A DNA stretch of 43,018 nucleotides from Anaerolineales bacterium (lineage in GTDB: Bacteria; Chloroflexota; Anaerolineae; Anaerolineales; Villigracilaceae). Shown piece after piece: positions 24,072 to 31,663 of this stretch (within the stretch, counting starts at the first letter, position 1; every line of letters starts with the position of its first letter). The notes beneath the pieces were generated by a model, which saw only the letters and a list, made by a program, of their open reading frames with translations, had not been told where the DNA came from and made no database searches. Made by a program: the position numbers and the translations under genes. Location of the stretch: assembly GCA_030680795.1 (NCBI GenBank), contig JAUXUL010000006.1, forward strand, positions 1 through 43,018. Direction: 5' to 3'.

Positions 24072-24087
24072 AAAACATTCAATACAC

Positions 24088-24118
24088 TTGAGCGGCGGTT
24101 TACCCGTCGCTTTTTTTA
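24088..24118 (+). terminator. intrinsic terminator of the RelE operon
   Basis: GAGCGGCGG/CCGTCGCTT forms an imperfect hairpin followed by TTTTTTTATTT, directly behind the DUF4926 gene. Confidence 0.6.
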
Positions 24119-24133
24119 TTTATACGCTGATTA

Positions 24134-24268
24134 CACGTCCGCGGCAGGAAAGGCGGGAGAAGCCCCCTCCGCCCTAGCGGGCACCTCCCCCAAATGGGAC
24201 AACGAAACGTATACAATTTTCATAAAAAATTTTCATGTCCCATTTGGGGGAGGCGGGTGGGGGCAGGG
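24134..24268. repeat. CCTCCCCCAAATGGGAC palindrome, copy 3
   Basis: CTCCCCCAAATGGGAC (24185-24200) faces GTCCCATTTGGGGGAGG (about 24237-24253). It is preceded by CGTCCGCGGCAGGAAAGGCG and followed by CGGGTGGGGGCAGGG, as in copy 1. It ends 45 nt before the DUF559 gene. Confidence 0.85.
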
Positions 24269-24313
24269 TGTTGCAATAGACTCAATTAAGTGATGATAAA
24301 CTTGGGGAAAACA

Positions 24314-24670
24314 ATGCCAGCGAAACGATCAAACCCCAACACCATGCACAGAGCAGGTGAGTTACGCAGAGAACTCACGCCTGCTGAAAGAAAACTATGG
24401 GCTTATCTCCGCGGGGATAAATTGAACGGGGTGAGTTTTCGAAGACAGCACGCCATTGGGAATTTCATTCCTGATTTTGTTTCGATCAAGAGGAAATTGA
24501 TTATTGAGCTCGACGGAAGTCAACACCTCGAACAATCCGAATATGATGCTGAGCGAAGCAGGTATTTTGAGTCACAGGGCTATAAGGTGATTCGATTTTG
24601 GAATAATCAGGTGGAGAATGATATTGCGGGTGTTGTCCGCGCGATTGAGGTGGCGTTGAACGAGAAGTGA
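24314..24670 (+). CDS. DUF559 endonuclease-like protein (Vsr/PD-(D/E)XK fold)
   Basis: This 118-residue protein has AGELRRELTPAERKLWAYLR, SFRRQHAIGNFIPDFVSIKR and KLIIELDGSQH. Candidate catalytic residues are D54, E65 and D67, followed by GYKVIRFWNNQVENDI. These are DUF559 hallmarks, related to very-short-patch repair nucleases. The start at 24314 has GGGG 6 nt upstream; GTG 24290 or ATG 24293 are alternatives. Its role is uncertain; such genes frequently sit among mobile and toxin genes. Confidence 0.82.
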   Translation: MPAKRSNPNTMHRAGELRRELTPAERKLWAYLRGDKLNGVSFRRQHAIGNFIPDFVSIKRKLIIELDGSQHLEQSEYDAERSRYFESQGYKVIRFWNNQVENDIAGVVRAIEVALNEK

Positions 24671-24718
24671 AATTAGTTTTGAGCGGGGTATAATTTGATT
24701 AGAGATAGGAGACTTACC

Positions 24719-24928
24719 ATGACCCGAACATTTACTGCTTTAATCCATAAAGAAGATGACTGGTATGTGGCAGATTGTCCCGAAGTGGGGACGGTCAGCC
24801 AGGGAAAAACTGTCGAAGAGGCTGTTGCTAATCTCAAAGAAGCAACTGAACTCTATCTGGAAGAATTTCCCCTGCCAGAAACCAACCATCCATTTTTGAC
24901 AACCTTTGACGTAGCAACTTATGCCTAA
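24719..24928 (+). CDS. hicB: HicB-family antitoxin (second hicB)
   Basis: This 69-residue protein has RTFTALIHKEDDWYVADCPE, VGTVSQGKTVEEAVANLKEA and TELYLEEFP, the compact HicB core. AGGAGA precedes the ATG at 24719, and GGGGTATAATTT is 25 nt further up. The following hicA frame starts inside this gene (8-nt overlap) but carries a stop codon. Confidence 0.88.
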   Translation: MTRTFTALIHKEDDWYVADCPEVGTVSQGKTVEEAVANLKEATELYLEEFPLPETNHPFLTTFDVATYA

Positions 24929-25151
24929 TCTACCACATCCATCTGGTAAGGAAATCATCCGTGCGTTGGAACGGCTTGGCTTTCTTAAAGCGCGTCAACG
25001 TGGAAGCCATGTGGTGATGAAGAAGTCCACACCAGAGGGAAGCGTTGGCTGAGTTGTTCCTCTGCACGGTGAAGTCGCAATCGGAACTTTGCATAGCATT
25101 CTCAAGCAAGCAAAAGTTTCGGCAGATGAATTTATAAAAGTTGTAAAGTAA
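24921..25151 (+). pseudogene. hicA: hicA toxin with an in-frame TGA at a Cys position
   Basis: The frame MPNLPHPSGKEIIRALERLG FLKARQRGSHVVMKKSTPEG SVG is intact HicA up to codon 43. TGA follows at 25050-25052, then in the same frame VVPLHGEVAIGTLHSILKQA KVSADEFIKVVK and a normal stop. Family members usually have Cys here (GCVVPLH), so one base change explains it. The rest is undamaged, suggesting a recent nonsense mutation; stop-codon recoding is a remote alternative, with no obvious SECIS-like stem seen. Confidence 0.85.
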
Positions 25152-25153
25152 AC

Positions 25154-25180
25154 CGGAGTCGAAAGGCTCCGATTTTGTTT
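25154..25180 (+). terminator. terminator after hicA
   Basis: CGGAGTC-GAAA-GGCTCCG forms a 7-bp stem with a GAAA loop, then ATTTTGTTT. It is a near copy of the terminator after the DUF5615 toxin. Confidence 0.75.
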
Positions 25181-25214
25181 ACGCGTCCGCGGCTGGATTG
25201 ACAGAAATTTTGGG

Positions 25215-25305
25215 GCAAACCTGACATGTCTCACCCGCGCCGTTGCTGGCCACATCGTCCCCTTGTGGGATAACGTCCGCGTGGACATAGGTCACGGTTA
25301 ATCAG
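25215..25305. repeat. GCAAACCTGACATGTC...GGTCACGGTTAATCAG element, copy 2
   Basis: This is the second copy of the 23175-23248 element, with an extra segment (CGTCCCCTTGTGGGATAA) in the middle. The remaining gap up to the DUF3592 gene (25306-25485) holds no recognisable gene. Confidence 0.75.
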
Positions 25306-25485
25306 ACTATTGTGGAGACATGTTTCGCTCTCAAGCTTGTCTTCGACCGTGATGGCAGATTTATCTTCAAACACCATGCTGGCATGCAGAAGAGCTATTT
25401 ATCTTTCAAAAATCAGGTTAGAAAGACATCCGAAGTTATAAGCTCCGGAATCATTGGTTACTAGGTTTACTAATCCGACCAACTA

Positions 25486-26001
25486 CTATTGAGACGCAAA
25501 CATAATTATTACGCCAATGCAGCAGCCAATGACACCGATGATGGCAAATACAACACCAATGATCATAAATATATTTCCACCTTTGGCTTTGATCTCCAAT
25601 ACTGCCTCGATCGGGTTTCCGGGGTCATAATGAACAGTCGCTGTTGAGCCTGGCTGGTAACGATTGACAATGTTTTGAGCAGTTCCCAGATCATAGCTCA
25701 GGGTCGCACCGGGGAAGATATGGTTACCCTGATAAGTTTTTCCACCAACCTCATAGGTGTATTCAACGACTGGGGCATAGGAGGTGTGCGTGTAGGTCCG
25801 TCCGTCTCTTCGCTCAGTTCTGGTATTCTGATCGAGCCTGGAAGTGCCGATCGTTCCATTTACAGTTGGCCAAGCTTCAGCTGCTTTGGCTTTTTTTCGA
25901 TCGCGCAAGGCAAAGATAAGCAGACCGATCCCCAGAACAGCAAAAATGCCTCCCAGCAAAATCGGAATCAAGAAGGTGAAGACTGAAGAAGTGGTTTCCA
26001 T
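25486..26001 (-). CDS. DUF3592-domain membrane protein
   Basis: This 171-residue protein has an N-terminal helix (FLIPILLGGIFAVLGIGLLI), a DUF3592 extracytoplasmic domain (WPTVNGTIGTSR, YAPVVEYTYEVGGKTYQGN, FPGATLSYDLGTAQNIVNRY, VHYDPGNPIEAVLE) and a C-terminal helix (FMIIGVVFAIIGVIGCCIGV). The family has no established function. An AAAGGAG site precedes the start. It is the only minus-strand gene in the toxin-antitoxin region. Confidence 0.85.
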   Translation of the reverse strand: METTSSVFTFLIPILLGGIFAVLGIGLLIFALRDRKKAKAAEAWPTVNGTIGTSRLDQNTRTERRDGRTYTHTSYAPVVEYTYEVGGKTYQGNHIFPGATLSYDLGTAQNIVNRYQPGSTATVHYDPGNPIEAVLEIKAKGGNIFMIIGVVFAIIGVIGCCIGVIIMFASQ

Positions 26002-26437
26002 TTTTCTCCTTTGATTTGTTCGAAATATTATGGTTCATTTAGTATCATACGTTTCCCGGGAGAGGAGATGAAGTAACAAAAGTCATCCTCTAATTCTTAC
26101 ATTGTTCCCTGAAGCTATTTTTTGCTTTTTTCATTTGTTTGAGTTGATTCCCAAACTCAGTACTTAAAACTTCCTTATAGTAATAAGTGGAAAAATTACG
26201 ACTAACAAATAGCAAGGGCTCGCTATTATCGTTTCAGAGGCCCAAAATCGAACATTCTCCGCGCCGCGCAGGCCGTTTGCATCCCTTACCCCCACACCCT
26301 ACATAATCTTGCGAAGCGCCCTGTCTTGAAGGCCCACCAACTTTTCGGGCTATTGGGTAAAGGACATGGCGACCCTTGCTGCACGACGATCTCTGTTGGA
26401 TCTGCGGACAATTGATCTGCCATGTCTCCCCTATCAT
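26002..26437. other. non-coding stretch between DUF3592 and the hicAB unit
   Basis: About 230 nt of AT-rich sequence (upstream region of the DUF3592 gene) is followed by GC-rich repeat-like DNA. The latter has an inverted pair GGACATGGC (26365-26373) and GCCATGTCTCC (26418-26428). The open frames here have no coding character. Confidence 0.5.
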
Positions 26438-26439
26438 GC

Positions 26440-26570
26440 TAGTGGACGGTGGGGATTCTGCCGCATTTTCAAGTAGTTTTCTGGCTTTGAGTTTTTTCTG
26501 CTCCCGACCCCTCCCCACCGCCCCACCCCGCAAAAAGCAGGCGGGGCTAACCCAAACCGTTCGGCGGCTG
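26440..26570. repeat. intergenic repeat module S1, upstream of hicAB
   Basis: It contains TTCTGGCTTTGAGTTTTTTC, a CCCCGC/GCGGGG hairpin and the end CTAACCCAAACCGTTCGGC. Related pieces occur at 27255-27437, 40365-40440 and 42645-42725. This copy and the next bracket the intact hicAB genes like the borders of a cassette. Confidence 0.55.
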
Positions 26571-26612
26571 TCTTGCAAATCAATGCTATAAAAACAAAAG
26601 TCAAAAACCCCC

Positions 26613-26641
26613 TTGATTACAGTATCATTTTCTGATATTAT
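26613..26641 (+). promoter_or_regulatory. promoter of hicAB, leaderless arrangement
   Basis: TTGATT (26613-26618) and TATTAT (26636-26641) are separated by 17 nt. The predicted start point is at or next to the GTG at 26648, and no ribosome binding site is present. Confidence 0.65.
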
Positions 26642-26647
26642 TACATC

Positions 26648-26902
26648 GTGGATAGCAAACACCGTAAAACTCTTGAAACCATTTTTAACAAGCCCGAACC
26701 AGCCAATATCGCTTGGCGAGATGTCGAAACCTTATTTATCGCGTTGGGTGCTGAAATATCGGAAGGCAATGGATCAAGAGTGCGAGTCGCATTGAAAGAT
26801 GTTAGGGCCGTGTTTCACCGTCCGCATCCGCGTAAAGAAACAAATAAGGGAGCAGTCAAATCGGTTCGCAGGTTTCTTGAAGCGGCAGGAGTAAAGCCAT
26901 GA
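26648..26902 (+). CDS. hicA: HicA-family toxin, intact
   Basis: This 84-residue protein has SKHRKTLETIFNKPEPANIA, WRDVETLFIALGAEISEGNG SRVRVAL, VRAVFHRPHPRKETNKGAV and VRRFLEAAGV. This is the long-N-terminus HicA subtype, with the catalytic His in FHRPHP. It starts with GTG. It overlaps hicB by ATGA, giving toxin-first order, unlike the two antitoxin-first hicBA loci elsewhere in the window. Confidence 0.93.
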   Translation: MDSKHRKTLETIFNKPEPANIAWRDVETLFIALGAEISEGNGSRVRVALKDVRAVFHRPHPRKETNKGAVKSVRRFLEAAGVKP

Positions 26903-27228
26903 TGGAATATAAAGGTTATATCGGTAAAGTTGAAATTGACGATAAAGCGGGCATTTTGTATGGGGAAGTTATCAATGTCCGTGATGTGATTACTTTTGAA
27001 GGCGAAAGCGTTGAAGAAATTCAAAAGGCTTTTCGAGAATCAGTTGATGATTATCTTGATTTTTGCGCTCAACGTGGCGAGTCACCTGAAAAGCCGTTTT
27101 CTGGAAAGTTTGTCCTTCGCTTGCCAGCCGAGTTACATCGCAAAGCATACATTCAGGCAAAATTAAAAGACAAGAGTCTGAATGGTTGGGTTACAGAAGT
27201 TATTCAATCCGTTCTTAAAAACCAGTAA
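26899..27228 (+). CDS. hicB: HicB-family antitoxin with C-terminal ribbon-helix-helix
   Basis: This 109-residue protein has the HicB core (YKGYIGKVEIDDKAGILYGE, TFEGESVEEIQKAFRESVDDY). A C-terminal RHH DNA-binding segment follows (KFVLRLPAELHRKAYIQAKL, SLNGWVTEVIQSVL), so it can repress its own promoter. It is cognate to the overlapping hicA. Confidence 0.93.
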   Translation: MMEYKGYIGKVEIDDKAGILYGEVINVRDVITFEGESVEEIQKAFRESVDDYLDFCAQRGESPEKPFSGKFVLRLPAELHRKAYIQAKLKDKSLNGWVTEVIQSVLKNQ

Positions 27229-27254
27229 GGTCTTTAGGTCAAAACGCCCGCCCC

Positions 27255-27437
27255 TGAAGCCTGCAGTGGCTGGTGGAGATTCTGTGTGTGCCGCAAGTTT
27301 CGCAGTCAAGCATTATTCTGGCTTCGAGTTTTTCTGTTCTCAAAGTGAATTCACACCCGCGCTGGTTGTTGACAAGCCAAGCCGTGTCGGAACCACTGCT
27401 ACTACCCACAGAGCGCTACGCGACCCAACCTGTAACA
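27255..27437. repeat. intergenic repeat module S2, downstream of hicAB
   Basis: It shares with S1 the order AGTGGCTGGTGGAGATTCTG then TTCTGGCTTCGAGTTTTTCT. It ends in CTACCCACAGAGCGCTACGC GACCCAACC (27402-27430), which recurs at 40402-40431 and 42685-42715. Confidence 0.6.
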
Positions 27438-27440
27438 AAA

Positions 27441-27467
27441 AAGGCCGACTCATCATCGGTCTTTTTT
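27441..27467. terminator. bidirectional intrinsic terminator
   Basis: AAGGCCGA pairs with TCGGTCTT (one G-T) around a 7-nt loop. T6 follows on the plus strand and A6 precedes it, so T6 follows on the minus strand too. It sits between convergent hicAB and the ammonia-lyase gene. Confidence 0.88.
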
Positions 27468-27472
27468 CATTC

Positions 27473-29002
27473 CTATCCTAGACTTCCTATTGTCTTTTCC
27501 ACTTCCTCTAAAATCCCTCCCGATTTGACCAATGCCTTCATCTTGTTATGATCGTTATACAAAGGCCTGTCCACTTCGAGATGCTCCACATGTTTGCGAA
27601 TGACATCATGTGCGGTTTGCGTGCCTTTGCCCTTGGCAAACTCGCGGAAGTCCATGGCTTGCGCGGCGGCCATGAATTCGATCCCCAAAATGCCATAGGC
27701 GTTATCTAAAATTTGGCCGTTCTTCAAGGCGGTATTCATGCCCATCGAAACAAAATCCTCCTGGTCCGCCGCGGCAGGGATGGATTGGATCGAAGCAGGC
27801 GCGGATAAAATTCTTTGTTCCACAATTAAATGATCCGCTGTGTATTGCGAGAGCATCATGCCGGAATAAAAGCCCGGTTCGTGCGCGAGAAAATCTGGCA
27901 AGCCTTGAGATAAAGCGGGGTTGGTCAAACGATTTAATCTTCGTTCAGATAAAACGCACACCATGGTGATGGCAATCCCCGCCATATCCATCGGCAAAGA
28001 AACTGGCGAGCCTTGAAAATTTGCGCCTGTCAACGTGAGATTCATCTCAGGTACAAAGATCGGGTTATCGCCGACGCCGTTCAACTCAATTTCAACTTGT
28101 AAGCGCGCGTACGCAATCGCATCCCGCGCCGCGCCAACCACCTGCGGCGTGGACCGCATTGAGTACGCATCCTGCACCTTCGTTTTCATTTTGCCGGTTG
28201 TTAGATCCGAGCCTTCAACCATCATCGCGATATTCTTGGCAGATGTGATCGCGCCTTTGAATCCGCGCAACTCATGCAGTTTCGTGTTATACGGCTTCAT
28301 GTTTCCAAGCAAGGCTTCAATCGACATCGCCGCAGCGATCTCGGCCTGCTTGATGAATCTTTCCATGTCATAAATATGAAGGGCGGACATGGCGGTCAAT
28401 AAATTGGAACCGTTGATCGCGGCCAGACCATCCCTGGCCTGCAAGCCTGGGATTTCGATCCCAGCCCGCCGCATCGCCTCCGCACCTGGTAACTGCTCGC
28501 CATTATAAAAGGCTTCTCCTTCCCCCAATAATAACAACGCGGCTTGTGCCATCGGCGCTAAATCTCCGCTTGCACCCACAGATCCCTTTTGACAAACCAC
28601 AGGCGTCACACCCTTATTTAGCATCTCCACCATAGTCAACGTGATCTCGGGTCGGCAGCCAGAATTCCCGTGCGCATGAACGTTGATGCGTCCCGCCAAC
28701 GCCGCGCGCACGTGTTCGATCGGCGCCGGGTCGCCGATGCCTGCGGCGTGGTTGTAGATCAAATATCTTTGAAATTCTTTAACTTGATCATCATTCAATA
28801 TTTTTTCAGAGAACTCACCAATACCCGTGTTCGTACCATACATAATTTCTTTCTTGGCAAGTTTGTCCTCCAGCATGGCACGGCAAACCTTGATCCGCTC
28901 CAATACTTTGGGGGCTAATTGGACTTTCTCGTTATCTCGCGCAATGGCAACGAGCTTTTCAACTGTGAGGGACGAACCGTCGAGGGTGATGGTCATTTGC
29001 AT
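27473..29002 (-). CDS. hutH: histidine ammonia-lyase-family enzyme (MIO aromatic amino acid lyase)
   Basis: This 509-residue protein has the autocatalytic MIO triad A144-S145-G146 in GSVGASGDLAPMAQ, the base-carrying loop YGTNTGIGEF (Y55), GDNPIF and the SIPAAADQEDFVSMG segment. This is a full-length HutH/PAL-family enzyme producing urocanate or a cinnamate-type acid plus ammonia. No hutU, hutI or hutG lies nearby, and NVHAHGNSGCRPEI differs somewhat from the commonest HutH pattern. Substrate should therefore be treated as probable histidine only. Confidence 0.85.
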   Translation of the reverse strand: MQMTITLDGSSLTVEKLVAIARDNEKVQLAPKVLERIKVCRAMLEDKLAKKEIMYGTNTGIGEFSEKILNDDQVKEFQRYLIYNHAAGIGDPAPIEHVRAALAGRINVHAHGNSGCRPEITLTMVEMLNKGVTPVVCQKGSVGASGDLAPMAQAALLLLGEGEAFYNGEQLPGAEAMRRAGIEIPGLQARDGLAAINGSNLLTAMSALHIYDMERFIKQAEIAAAMSIEALLGNMKPYNTKLHELRGFKGAITSAKNIAMMVEGSDLTTGKMKTKVQDAYSMRSTPQVVGAARDAIAYARLQVEIELNGVGDNPIFVPEMNLTLTGANFQGSPVSLPMDMAGIAITMVCVLSERRLNRLTNPALSQGLPDFLAHEPGFYSGMMLSQYTADHLIVEQRILSAPASIQSIPAAADQEDFVSMGMNTALKNGQILDNAYGILGIEFMAAAQAMDFREFAKGKGTQTAHDVIRKHVEHLEVDRPLYNDHNKMKALVKSGGILEEVEKTIGSLG

Positions 29003-29303
29003 TATCCGTTAGGAATTTTTGTTATTGTACTCCAAAGGGCAGATGGAGATAAAAAGGAACACGGAAGTATCTATGTTATTTTTGGCATTATGTTCTCATA
29101 TTCTTAATGCCCCGCCTTATGCAAAACGTCCCGCAGGGGTTTTTTGTTTCAATGGCAAGTGAAGCGGACATTTTCTCCTTAAAAATTGCTAATGAATTTC
29201 GTTGCGAAATCGTTTGAGAGGCGTAGGGCAGACGTCAAGCAGTTTTTGAAGGCGCGTGATAAAGTTGCAGGCGTAAGGTGATTTCTCTTCTCCTCCTTTG
29301 TAA
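29003..29303. other. non-coding gap between hutH and the PIG-L gene
   Basis: It contains the upstream region of hutH and a T-rich tract CCCGCAGGGGTTTTTTG near 29130 that resembles a plus-strand terminator end (CCCCGC...GCAGGGG). No gene was recognised in either strand. Confidence 0.4.
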
Positions 29304-29334
29304 GCGAGAGCCGGGCCGGCAGTCCGGCTCTCGC
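29304..29334. terminator. strong hairpin GCGAGAGCCGG/CCGGCTCTCGC
   Basis: A perfect 11-bp stem has a 9-nt loop. The flanks are AATTTA on one side and TTA on the other, without a real T-run, so it may be a terminator or a palindromic repeat. Confidence 0.5.
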
Positions 29335-29401
29335 AATTTAAGCAGGGGGACGAAGTAGAATGTGCGTTCTATTTTACTACGATTTGTTATTGGGTTTCAG
29401 G

Positions 29402-29407
29402 TAAAAT
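29402..29407 (+). promoter_or_regulatory. -10 element TAAAAT placed for a leaderless start
   Basis: TAAAAT ends 7 nt before the ATG at 29415, the same geometry as at 3907/3920. No ribosome binding site is visible. Confidence 0.4.
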
Positions 29408-29414
29408 CCTGCCC

Positions 29415-30149
29415 ATGACCAACTCAAATGAATACATCCCAAAAATTGCTATGAGCATCCATGCCCATCCCGACGACCAGGATTTTACTATTGCCGGAAC
29501 GCTTGCCAAATGGGCAAAAGCAGGTTGCGAGATCACCTCAGTCATCATCACCAGCGGAGATTCAGGCTCGAATGATGCGACCAAAGGCGCAGATTACAAG
29601 CCCGAACTGGCTCGCCTGCGCGAGACCGAACAACTGGCAGCCAATGAAACGCTTGGCATCCAGCAGACGGTTTTTCTGCGCTACCCGGATGGCGAACTTG
29701 AACCTTCGCTCGCCTTAAGAAAAGACCTGACGCGTGTCATTCGTCAATACAAACCTGATGTGGTTTTAGCCGGTAATCCTGAAGCATGGTTTTATGGCAG
29801 TGAATATGTCAATCATCCAGATCATCGCGCGGGGGCACAGGCGGCCTGCGAGGCGGTCTTCCCGTCCGCGGGGAGCAGGCTGATGTTCACCGACCTGCTC
29901 GAGGCGGGGTTTGAACCGCACAATGTTAAACGGCTATACATTCACGGGTCGGAAAAATCCGATACGTGGATTGACATCAGGGAAACCATCGACATAAAAA
30001 TTGAAGCGTTGCAGAAACACGTCAGCCAGAAAGATACGCACGAGGTGGATGAATGGATACGCGCTTGGGCGAAGGATGAAGGCAAGGAGAAAGGCCTCGA
30101 TTTTGCCGAAGCCTATAAAGTGATGATCCTGCAGAATGACATATATTAG
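29415..30149 (+). CDS. PIG-L family deacetylase
   Basis: This 244-residue protein has SIHAHPDDQDFTIAGTLAKW (H18, D20, D21) and NHPDHRAGAQAACEAVF (H134/H137), the zinc-binding motifs of GlcNAc-PI de-N-acetylase-like enzymes. VIITSGDSGSND fits the family. Members deacetylate GlcNAc-containing glycolipids, mycothiol/bacillithiol precursors or chitobiose; which applies here is unclear. It overlaps the opposite-strand kinase-like gene by 4 nt at the 3' end. Confidence 0.9.
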   Translation: MTNSNEYIPKIAMSIHAHPDDQDFTIAGTLAKWAKAGCEITSVIITSGDSGSNDATKGADYKPELARLRETEQLAANETLGIQQTVFLRYPDGELEPSLALRKDLTRVIRQYKPDVVLAGNPEAWFYGSEYVNHPDHRAGAQAACEAVFPSAGSRLMFTDLLEAGFEPHNVKRLYIHGSEKSDTWIDIRETIDIKIEALQKHVSQKDTHEVDEWIRAWAKDEGKEKGLDFAEAYKVMILQNDIY

Positions 30150-30847
30150 AAAAACAAACTACCGATCAATACCGAAGCCAAAGTCATCGTGACATTATCA
30201 ATATCTTTGTAATGTAATGACTCAGCCAATGCACCAGCCAAGGCGATCCATGAAATGGGCAAAAGATAATTTGTGAACGCGCCTGAAAACACACCCGCGG
30301 CCACGAATATATAAATGATGAACGCAGACATGACCCAGCCGCCGAGAAAAACGCCGAGCGTCCCCGCAACGGACTTTTCCCTGCTCCAGGGTATTTTGGG
30401 AGATACGAATCGCCGCCCGACAAGATCTGCTATTCCATCGCCGCCGCACATCATCATCAACGCGATGATGCCGATCGGGGAATCCTTCCAGTAGACCAGG
30501 GTCAACACCACGAACATGATGCCATAATAGAGCGGGCCGCGCAAAATCTCCCGCGGGTCACCTGTGCGGGACATGGCTTTGACAGAGGCTTCATCTTTCA
30601 TCACACCCAGTCCTATCAAGGCAAATTGCACGGTGATGGCAAAGGGCACCAGCGCAGCCAGCCAGCGCGCGGATGGCGCATCGTCGAAAAGGAACCAGCA
30701 CAGCACAAACAGCGGACCAGTGCCAATGTGAATGACCTTGCGGCTCAGTTTGCTATCCATCCAGCCTCGCTGGGCAATGAAATCCATCGAGCGCAGGAAG
30801 ATCAGCGAAAGCGCAAAGGTAATAACAAGGGCGATGTAATTATTCAA
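30146..30847 (-). CDS. phytol/dolichol kinase-like (CDP-archaeol/CTP transferase superfamily) membrane protein
   Basis: This 233-residue protein has about six to seven membrane helices. LSRKVIHIGTGPLFVL near the N-terminus and CGGDGIADLVGRRFVSPKIP WSREKSVAGTLGVFLGG in the middle are the conserved nucleotide and lipid-alcohol motifs of the VTE5/SEC59 and phosphatidate cytidylyltransferase group. DNVTMTL ends the conserved part. It probably phosphorylates a polyprenol or phytol for lipid recycling. Confidence 0.82.
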   Translation of the reverse strand: MNNYIALVITFALSLIFLRSMDFIAQRGWMDSKLSRKVIHIGTGPLFVLCWFLFDDAPSARWLAALVPFAITVQFALIGLGVMKDEASVKAMSRTGDPREILRGPLYYGIMFVVLTLVYWKDSPIGIIALMMMCGGDGIADLVGRRFVSPKIPWSREKSVAGTLGVFLGGWVMSAFIIYIFVAAGVFSGAFTNYLLPISWIALAGALAESLHYKDIDNVTMTLASVLIGSLFF

Positions 30848-31050
30848 AGTGAACTCCTGAAGGAATTGATTTGCACACTACCGCTTGTTGCATAAATTAT
30901 ATTACTTTTGATAATAATTACGAGTAAATATCATAATTCAGGCTTGGTTATGTATGCGGTACTAGGTAAAACCCGCGTTCGGGTGAAAAGATATTCCCGC
31001 AAAATATCTCCATGCTATAATCCGCAATTGTTTTACTATAAAACTTACTT

Positions 31051-31167
31051 GTCATTCTGAGCGTAGCGAAGAATCCCTACGATTGTCGTAGAGACCCTTC
31101 GCGGAGTTTACCTTGAGCGAAGCGTAGTCCTGAGCTTGTCGAAGGGTCGAAAGGCTCAGGGTGACAC
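31051..31167. repeat. GTCATTCTGAGCGTAGCGAAGAATC-type repeat, copy 1
   Basis: Ends GTCATTCTGAGCG and (inverted) CTCAGGGTGAC flank internal CCTTCGCGGAG, CTTGTCGAAGGGTC pieces. The 200 nt before it (30848-31050) are AT-rich, and no gene was recognised there. The second copy lies at 31582-31650. Confidence 0.85.
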
Positions 31168-31193
31168 TTGAGCAAAACTAACGGAGGTTTTCT

Positions 31194-31580
31194 GTGCGAA
31201 ACACAATTATAGCAGCCATGCTCGGGTTGAGCGTATTCTTATCCGCATGCGGAGCAGCCAGCTCAACCCGAGCAGTGGAGGCGGTGGAAGGATATGTCAA
31301 TGCCCTTGCCAAGAAGGATGAAGTGGCGCTCGCCTCTCTCTCATGTGCGGATTGGGAATCCGATGCGATCATCGAACTAGATTCATTCCAACTTGTCACC
31401 ATCACGCTGGAGGGTTTTGCCTGCCAGCAAACAGGGACGGACGACGAATTTACCCTGGTTGACTGCCAGGGAAAAATGCTGCTCAGTTATAACGACGAAG
31501 CCCAGGAACTCGACCTTTCCACACGCACATATCAGGTCGTGGAACAAGGCAGCGACTGGCTGGTCTGCGGCGTAAGATAA
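31194..31580 (+). CDS. small lipoprotein of unknown function
   Basis: This 128-residue protein has a GTG start and a GGAGG site. The signal peptide MRNTIIAAMLGLSVFLSACG has lipobox LSAC (C19). The rest (VEGYVNALAKKDEVALASLS, then a beta-rich part ending RTYQVVEQGSDWLVCGVR) resembles small NTF2/DUF4878-like lipoprotein domains. It is exported and probably membrane-anchored. It lies between two repeat copies and ahead of the acyltransferase cluster, but membership in that cluster is uncertain. Confidence 0.75.
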   Translation: MRNTIIAAMLGLSVFLSACGAASSTRAVEAVEGYVNALAKKDEVALASLSCADWESDAIIELDSFQLVTITLEGFACQQTGTDDEFTLVDCQGKMLLSYNDEAQELDLSTRTYQVVEQGSDWLVCGVR

Positions 31581-31581
31581 C

Positions 31582-31650
31582 GTCATTCTGAGCGTAGCGA
31601 AGAATCTCTACGATTATCTCAGAGACCCTTCGCTATCGCTCAGGGTGACA
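31582..31650. repeat. GTCATTCTGAGCGTAGCGAAGAATC-type repeat, copy 2
   Basis: A shorter copy of the 31.05-kb element: CGTCATTCTGAGCG ... CGCTCAGGGTGACA with a TCTCTACGAT/ATCTCAGAGA centre. It separates the lipoprotein gene from the acyltransferase cluster. Confidence 0.85.
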
Positions 31651-31663
31651 TGCTTATATTAGC

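Noticed and set aside
21738-24268. Possible CRISPR-like array from the recurring CCCCCAAATGGGAC sequences
   Set aside because: Copies are single palindromic units more than 1 kb apart with genes between them, with no regular spacers and no cas genes.
25050-25052. Selenocysteine insertion in hicA
   Set aside because: Not claimed: no bacterial SECIS-type stem was evident right after the TGA and HicA selenoproteins are not known; kept only as a check.
26234-26662. 142-aa minus-strand frame across the repeat module and hicA promoter
   Set aside because: Cys/Arg/Pro-rich composition without domain pattern; overlaps repeat DNA and the hicA promoter.
29145-29300. Possible tRNA or other structured RNA in the gap before the PIG-L gene
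   Set aside because: No cloverleaf, no conserved T-loop (GTTCRAATC) and no CCA end were found.
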